From Agreia sp. Leaf210 (GTDB lineage Bacteria > Actinomycetota > Actinomycetes > Actinomycetales > Microbacteriaceae): DNA of 64,000 nt. The position numbers and the translations under genes are program-made. The stretch spans positions 591,561-655,560 of the forward strand of contig NZ_LMKK01000002.1 in NCBI RefSeq assembly GCF_001421485.1, read 5' to 3'. Below, piece after piece: positions 61,601 through 64,000 of the stretch. The notes under the pieces were generated by a model. It ran no database searches and was not told where the DNA came from. It saw only the letters and a program-made list of their open reading frames with translations. Within the stretch, counting starts at the first letter, position 1, and every line of letters starts with the position of its first letter.

Positions 61601-62097
61601 GCGACGCCGCAGCCTGGGCCTCGGAGTTCGGCCTCGCCCGTGATGTCACCGGCCTGAGTGCCGAGCGCAACGTGTTCCGTTACATGCCGCGCCCCGTGAC
61701 CGTGAGATTCGGCAGCGACGCGACCGACGCATCCGCCGTTCGTGTGCTGGCGGCCGCCTTCGTCTCGGGCGCGCCGATCGACGTGTCGGCAGCCGTCGCG
61801 CTGCCCGCGCAGCTGCGCGCAGCCGTCTCCGAGTGCGGCCTGTCGATGCGTATCGAGAGCGACGAGGCCTGGCTCGCTCGGGCGAACACGATGACGGATG
61901 CGACGGTGCGGCTGGTCGGCGCATCTGCCGGTGAGCTTGCGATCGCCACCGGCGGCCGCCCGGATCTCGCCGTCTACGCCGGCGAGGTCACGGAGTCGGG
62001 TCGCATCGAGCTGCTGCCGTTCCTGCACGAGCAGGCGGTGTCGATCACGGCGCACCGCTTCGGAACGCCGAACCACCTGAGCGACAACCTGATCTAG
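58606..62097 (+). CDS. putA: PutA: proline dehydrogenase / L-glutamate-gamma-semialdehyde dehydrogenase
   Basis: A 1163-residue bifunctional enzyme that oxidises proline to glutamate. The N-terminal PRODH barrel (to about 470) includes VDYVSIKVSS, IVKGANLPMEEVEASLHGWPLATW and GLEFEMLLGMAQGQAEAVRR. A linker precedes the aldehyde dehydrogenase domain, with VVAPPWNFPVAIPAGSTLAALAAG, Glu733 (LLAETSGKN) and catalytic Cys767 (GHAGQKCSAAS). About 175 C-terminal residues beyond the dehydrogenase resemble the extra domain of long PutA forms. The N-terminal ribbon-helix-helix DNA-binding domain of the enteric protein is absent, so PutA is not its own repressor; a divergent LysR regulator probably takes that role. 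Confidence 0.95.
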   Translation: MTDIASNPEATIEALDAATRSRTVSSPADLPTPEAVTALVRRWLTEAAAIPADASAQRLAGVLKDPKGLDFTVGFVDGVVRPEDLGVAARNLRALAPDVPAFLPWYLKSAVRLGGLAAPIAPAVAIPIARKVLRGMVGHLIIDATDARLGSAIAKLRSHGEGTKLNVNLLGEAVLGEAEAARRLEGTHRLLARDDVDYVSIKVSSTVAPHSAWAFDEAVAHIVERLTPLFERAAKATPAKFINLDMEEYKDLDLTMAVFMRILDDPRFHELEAGIVLQAYLPDALSAMIRLQDWASARRAAGGAGVKVRIVKGANLPMEEVEASLHGWPLATWSTKQQSDTNYKRVVNYSLHPDRIDNVRIGVAGHNLFDIAFAWLLAQKRGVTDGLEFEMLLGMAQGQAEAVRREVGSLLLYTPVVHPQEFDVAIAYLIRRLEEGASQQNFMSAVFELSENEALFTRERERFEASLAELDDAVPQPNRTQNRGASEAKAARSGFDNTADTDPALPQNRAWGLEILRRVPSSLLGDDTIAASMVHDENELDAVIQTAATAGSAWGQLSGAERAEVLHRAGDELALARADLMEVMASETGKTLDQSDPEVSEAIDFAHFYAERARELDSIDGATFVPSTLTVVAPPWNFPVAIPAGSTLAALAAGSAVVIKPARQARRSGAVMVEALWRAGVPREALRLVQLADQSLGRTLIAHDAVDRVILTGGYETAELFRSFRPDVPLLAETSGKNAIIVTPSADLDLAVKDVVASAFGHAGQKCSAASLVILVGSVATSRRFRTQLVDAVSSLTVGYPADPSTQMGPIIEKAKGKLLSGLTTLGEGEKWLVAPKSLDDSGALWSPGVRAGVRRGSEYHLTEYFGPILGIMTAATLEEAIEIQNEIDYGLTAGLHSLNSSELGVWLSRIQAGNLYVNRGTTGAIVRRQPFGGWKKSVVGPGSKAGGPNYLLGLGSWTTAVSHADAPVANASVRRLIDAAATELSADDFGSLRRAAASDAAAWASEFGLARDVTGLSAERNVFRYMPRPVTVRFGSDATDASAVRVLAAAFVSGAPIDVSAAVALPAQLRAAVSECGLSMRIESDEAWLARANTMTDATVRLVGASAGELAIATGGRPDLAVYAGEVTESGRIELLPFLHEQAVSITAHRFGTPNHLSDNLI

Positions 62098-62103
62098 CTC
62101 ACC

Positions 62104-62148
62104 GTTCCCTGAGCTTGTCGAAGGGCTCCTTCGACAAGCTCAGGCAAC
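62104..62148. repeat. REP-like palindrome downstream of putA
   Basis: CCTGAGCTTGTCGAAGG (62108-62124) and CCTTCGACAAGCTCAGG (62128-62144) are perfect 17-bp complements with a 3-base loop; the flanks GTT/AAC extend the pairing with one mismatch. It is the cleanest copy of the repeat also seen at 5366-5414 and 6036-6063. It starts 6 bases after the putA stop and may end its transcript. Confidence 0.88.
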
Positions 62149-62184
62149 GACCTTCACCACTCGACCGACCGCTACGCTGAGGCG

Positions 62185-62529
62185 GTGGACGCCCTGGTCA
62201 CCATCCTCCTTGTGGTGCTCGTCTGCGTCGCCACGCTTCCACTTTTGGCGCTCGCCGTCTACGCGCTCGCCAGTGCCCTCGGGCTGAGCATCGCCGACCG
62301 CATCCTCGAAACGACGATGTCGCTTCTGAAGGCGCAATGGACCCTCGGCGGTGTCGTCAACATGCTCGTCGGTGCGGGCCTCATCGGGCTCGGGCTCTGG
62401 TGCGCGCTGACCCTCCACCTTTTGGTGCTGAAAGCGCTCTGCCTCATACTCCTGCCCTTCGGAGTCTGGCGACTCGTTCGCGGGGTCGCTATCGTGCGCG
62501 CCGCCACCCGGAGCGGGGACCGCAATTGA
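62185..62529 (+). CDS. small hydrophobic hypothetical protein (114 aa)
   Basis: A 114-residue membrane protein with three or four hydrophobic segments (LVTILLVVLVCVATLPLLALAVYALASALG, VVNMLVGAGLIGLGLWCALTLHLLVLKALCLILLPFGVWRL). The start is GTG 62185. Its last codons overlap the left arm of an inverted repeat. No family is recognised. Confidence 0.55.
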   Translation: MDALVTILLVVLVCVATLPLLALAVYALASALGLSIADRILETTMSLLKAQWTLGGVVNMLVGAGLIGLGLWCALTLHLLVLKALCLILLPFGVWRLVRGVAIVRAATRSGDRN

Positions 62530-62598
62530 GGACAAAGTTCCCCCGGGGCGGACGAATGCCCCGGATACAAAGCCCTGCAGCGATATTGTCCTCAGTTG
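62523..62598. repeat. inverted repeat at the 3' end of the small membrane protein gene
   Basis: CAATTGAGGACAA (62523-62535) and TTGTCCTCAGTTG (62586-62598) pair over 13 bp with one mismatch and a loop of 50 that contains the inner stem CCCCGG/CCGG. The left arm includes the TGA stop codon at 62527-62529. The rest of the gap to 62661 shows no gene. Confidence 0.75.
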
Positions 62599-62661
62599 AC
62601 GCGAGTCTCGGTCGAGTAGTCGCGTGAGGAGCGAGCTCGACGTATCGAGACCACGCGCCCG

Positions 62662-63981
62662 CTACGCTCCCGCGAAGAACGCGCCGATCGCCGCCGAGAG
62701 CGCCACGGGGTCGTTCACGTGGCACAGCTCGCGTGCCGAGTGCATCGACAGCAGCGGGACTCCCACGTCGACCGTGCGGATTCCCAGCCTCGTCGCGGTC
62801 AGCGGTCCGATCGTCGACCCGCACGGAACCGCGTTGTTCGACACGAACTCCTGGTAACTGACGCCGGCGCGCTCACAGGCGCGCGCCCACAGGGCCGCAC
62901 CGAACGCATCCGTCGCATAGCGCTGATTCGCGTTGATCTTGAGCAGCGGTCCCCCGCCCGCGATCGGGGTGTTCACGGGGTCGTGCCGCTCGGGATAGTT
63001 CGGGTGGACCGCGTGTCCGGCATCGGCCGAGAGACACCAGGATGCGGCGTACGCCTGCAGCCGCTCGCTCGAGGTGGCACCGAGACCGGCCCCGATGCGA
63101 CTGAGAACGTCGTCGAGCAGGGGCCCTGATGCGCCCGAGCGCGACTCGCTGCCCAGTTCCTCGTGGTCGAACGCGGCGAGCACGCTGATGTGCTGCTGCT
63201 CGGCCGGCGACCTCTCAGCGGCCGCGATCAGCGCCACGAGTCCCGCATAGACCGATGACAGGTTGTCCATGCGACCGGCCGCGAAGAGTTCGCCGTCTTT
63301 GCCGAAGCGAGCGGGCGCCTGGGTGTCCGCCGTCAGCAGGTCGTAGCCGGCGACATCCCACGCCGGCACACCCGCGAGATGCGCCAGATGGGCCAGCAGG
63401 TCGCCCGCGTGACCCACGCCGAACACCGGGGTCATGTGCCGCTGCTTGTCGAGCACGAGCCCCAAGTTCACCTCTCGATCGAGGTGGATCGCGAGCTGCG
63501 GGATGCGCAGATACGGTCCGGTGCGCACGAGATGTTCGCGACCGTCGTGGGTGACGAGTCGGCCGGCGAGTTCGAGTTCGCGGTCGAGCCACGAGTTGAG
63601 CAGCGGGCCGCCGTAGACCTCGACACCGGCCTGCAGCCATCCGCGGTTCGCGATCGTGGGCTTCGGCTTGAGCTTGAAGCCGGGCGAGTCGGTGTGCGAG
63701 CCGAGAACGCGGAACGGCGTCGTCTTCGTGGCGCCGGCGGGCGTCAGCCACGCGATGATCGCGCCGTCGCGCACGACGTAGTTCCGGGCGGATGCGGCGG
63801 GCTCGGACGCCGCCTGATCGCCGTCGCCGGCCGCCGGCCACTCGCTCGTCTCGTCGAGCCTCGAGAATCCGGCCTCGTCGAGCCGCCGGGCGGCCTCGGC
63901 CACCGCGTGATACGAGCTGGGAGAGGCTTTGATGAAACGGGCGAAGTCGTCGATGTACGCGTCGGTGATGTGGGCATCCAT
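62662..63981 (-). CDS. M18-family aminopeptidase (aspartyl aminopeptidase type)
   Basis: A 439-residue cytosolic metallopeptidase of family M18. Dinuclear zinc ligands sit in VLGSHTDSPGFKLK (His), FAAGRMDNLSS (Asp), DHEELGSESRSGA (catalytic and ligand Glu), SADAGHAVHPNYPERHDPVN (Asp) and PLLSMHSARELCHV (His). M18 enzymes cut N-terminal residues, often Asp or Glu, from peptides. The ATG at 63981 is 19 bp from the window edge. It fits the peptide-use genes nearby but is on the opposite strand and not in an operon with them. Confidence 0.93.
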   Translation of the reverse strand: MDAHITDAYIDDFARFIKASPSSYHAVAEAARRLDEAGFSRLDETSEWPAAGDGDQAASEPAASARNYVVRDGAIIAWLTPAGATKTTPFRVLGSHTDSPGFKLKPKPTIANRGWLQAGVEVYGGPLLNSWLDRELELAGRLVTHDGREHLVRTGPYLRIPQLAIHLDREVNLGLVLDKQRHMTPVFGVGHAGDLLAHLAHLAGVPAWDVAGYDLLTADTQAPARFGKDGELFAAGRMDNLSSVYAGLVALIAAAERSPAEQQHISVLAAFDHEELGSESRSGASGPLLDDVLSRIGAGLGATSSERLQAYAASWCLSADAGHAVHPNYPERHDPVNTPIAGGGPLLKINANQRYATDAFGAALWARACERAGVSYQEFVSNNAVPCGSTIGPLTATRLGIRTVDVGVPLLSMHSARELCHVNDPVALSAAIGAFFAGA

Positions 63982-64000
63982 AGAGTCAATCCAACCACTG

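Overview
This is a 64 kb chromosomal segment of a high-GC actinobacterium, most likely a member of the Microbacteriaceae. The case rests on a C50-carotenoid cluster with split heterodimeric lycopene cyclase genes (crtYe/crtYf) and a UbiA-type lycopene elongase (crtEb), a dnaK-grpE-dnaJ-hspR operon with HAIR operators, an Mrp antiporter operon with MrpA and MrpB fused, F420-type and DUF6504/DUF7882-type small proteins, an actinobacterial LexA box, dense ATGA/GTGA overlaps and frequent GTG starts. No IS element, prophage, integrase or CRISPR array is visible. The window opens inside an RsmC-like methyltransferase gene (minus strand) and ends just beyond the start of an M18 aminopeptidase gene.

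Layout. 0-4 kb: two methyltransferases, a GT87-type membrane mannosyltransferase and a C-terminally short class II fructose-bisphosphatase. 4-8 kb: the heat-shock operon dnaK-grpE-dnaJ-hspR on the minus strand, with two HspR boxes 63 bp apart. 8-12 kb: a ROK regulator divergent from a UMF1-type MFS transporter, a palindrome-rich intergenic stretch and an AbiEi/DUF559-like protein. 12-18.2 kb: the carotenoid operon crtE-B-I-Ye-Yf-Eb (minus) divergent from idi. 18.3-24.8 kb: mrpACDEFG. 24.8-32.8 kb: an arabino/galacto-oligosaccharide locus (two ABC permeases, a lipoprotein binding protein, GH51, GH35) divergent from its LacI regulator, with two LacI boxes between them. 32.8-44.2 kb: single genes and small modules: dcd, an RDD protein, tRNA-Gly(CCC), a GlsB-like membrane protein facing an orphan LuxR response regulator, acetolactate decarboxylase, an F420/PPOX protein, a DUF7882 pair, a DUF6504 gene under a probable LexA box, an NfeD-flotillin pair, a DMT exporter, and an MFS/GntR pair with a strong operator. 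44.2-48.2 kb: a CitA/CitB-type two-component system divergent from a dicarboxylate symporter. 48.7-62.1 kb: a peptide ABC importer operon, a divergent Lrp regulator, an M24 Xaa-Pro-type peptidase, a LysR regulator and PutA. These can be read together as uptake and breakdown of proline-containing peptides.

Between genes the window is rich in inverted repeats that sit a few bases after stop codons. They fall into a REP-like family (three copies, one inside the grpE reading frame) and a second group that shares architecture but not arm sequence. These, the stand-alone SOS-type DUF6504 gene, the short GlpX and the CrtI insertion are the observations most worth following up.
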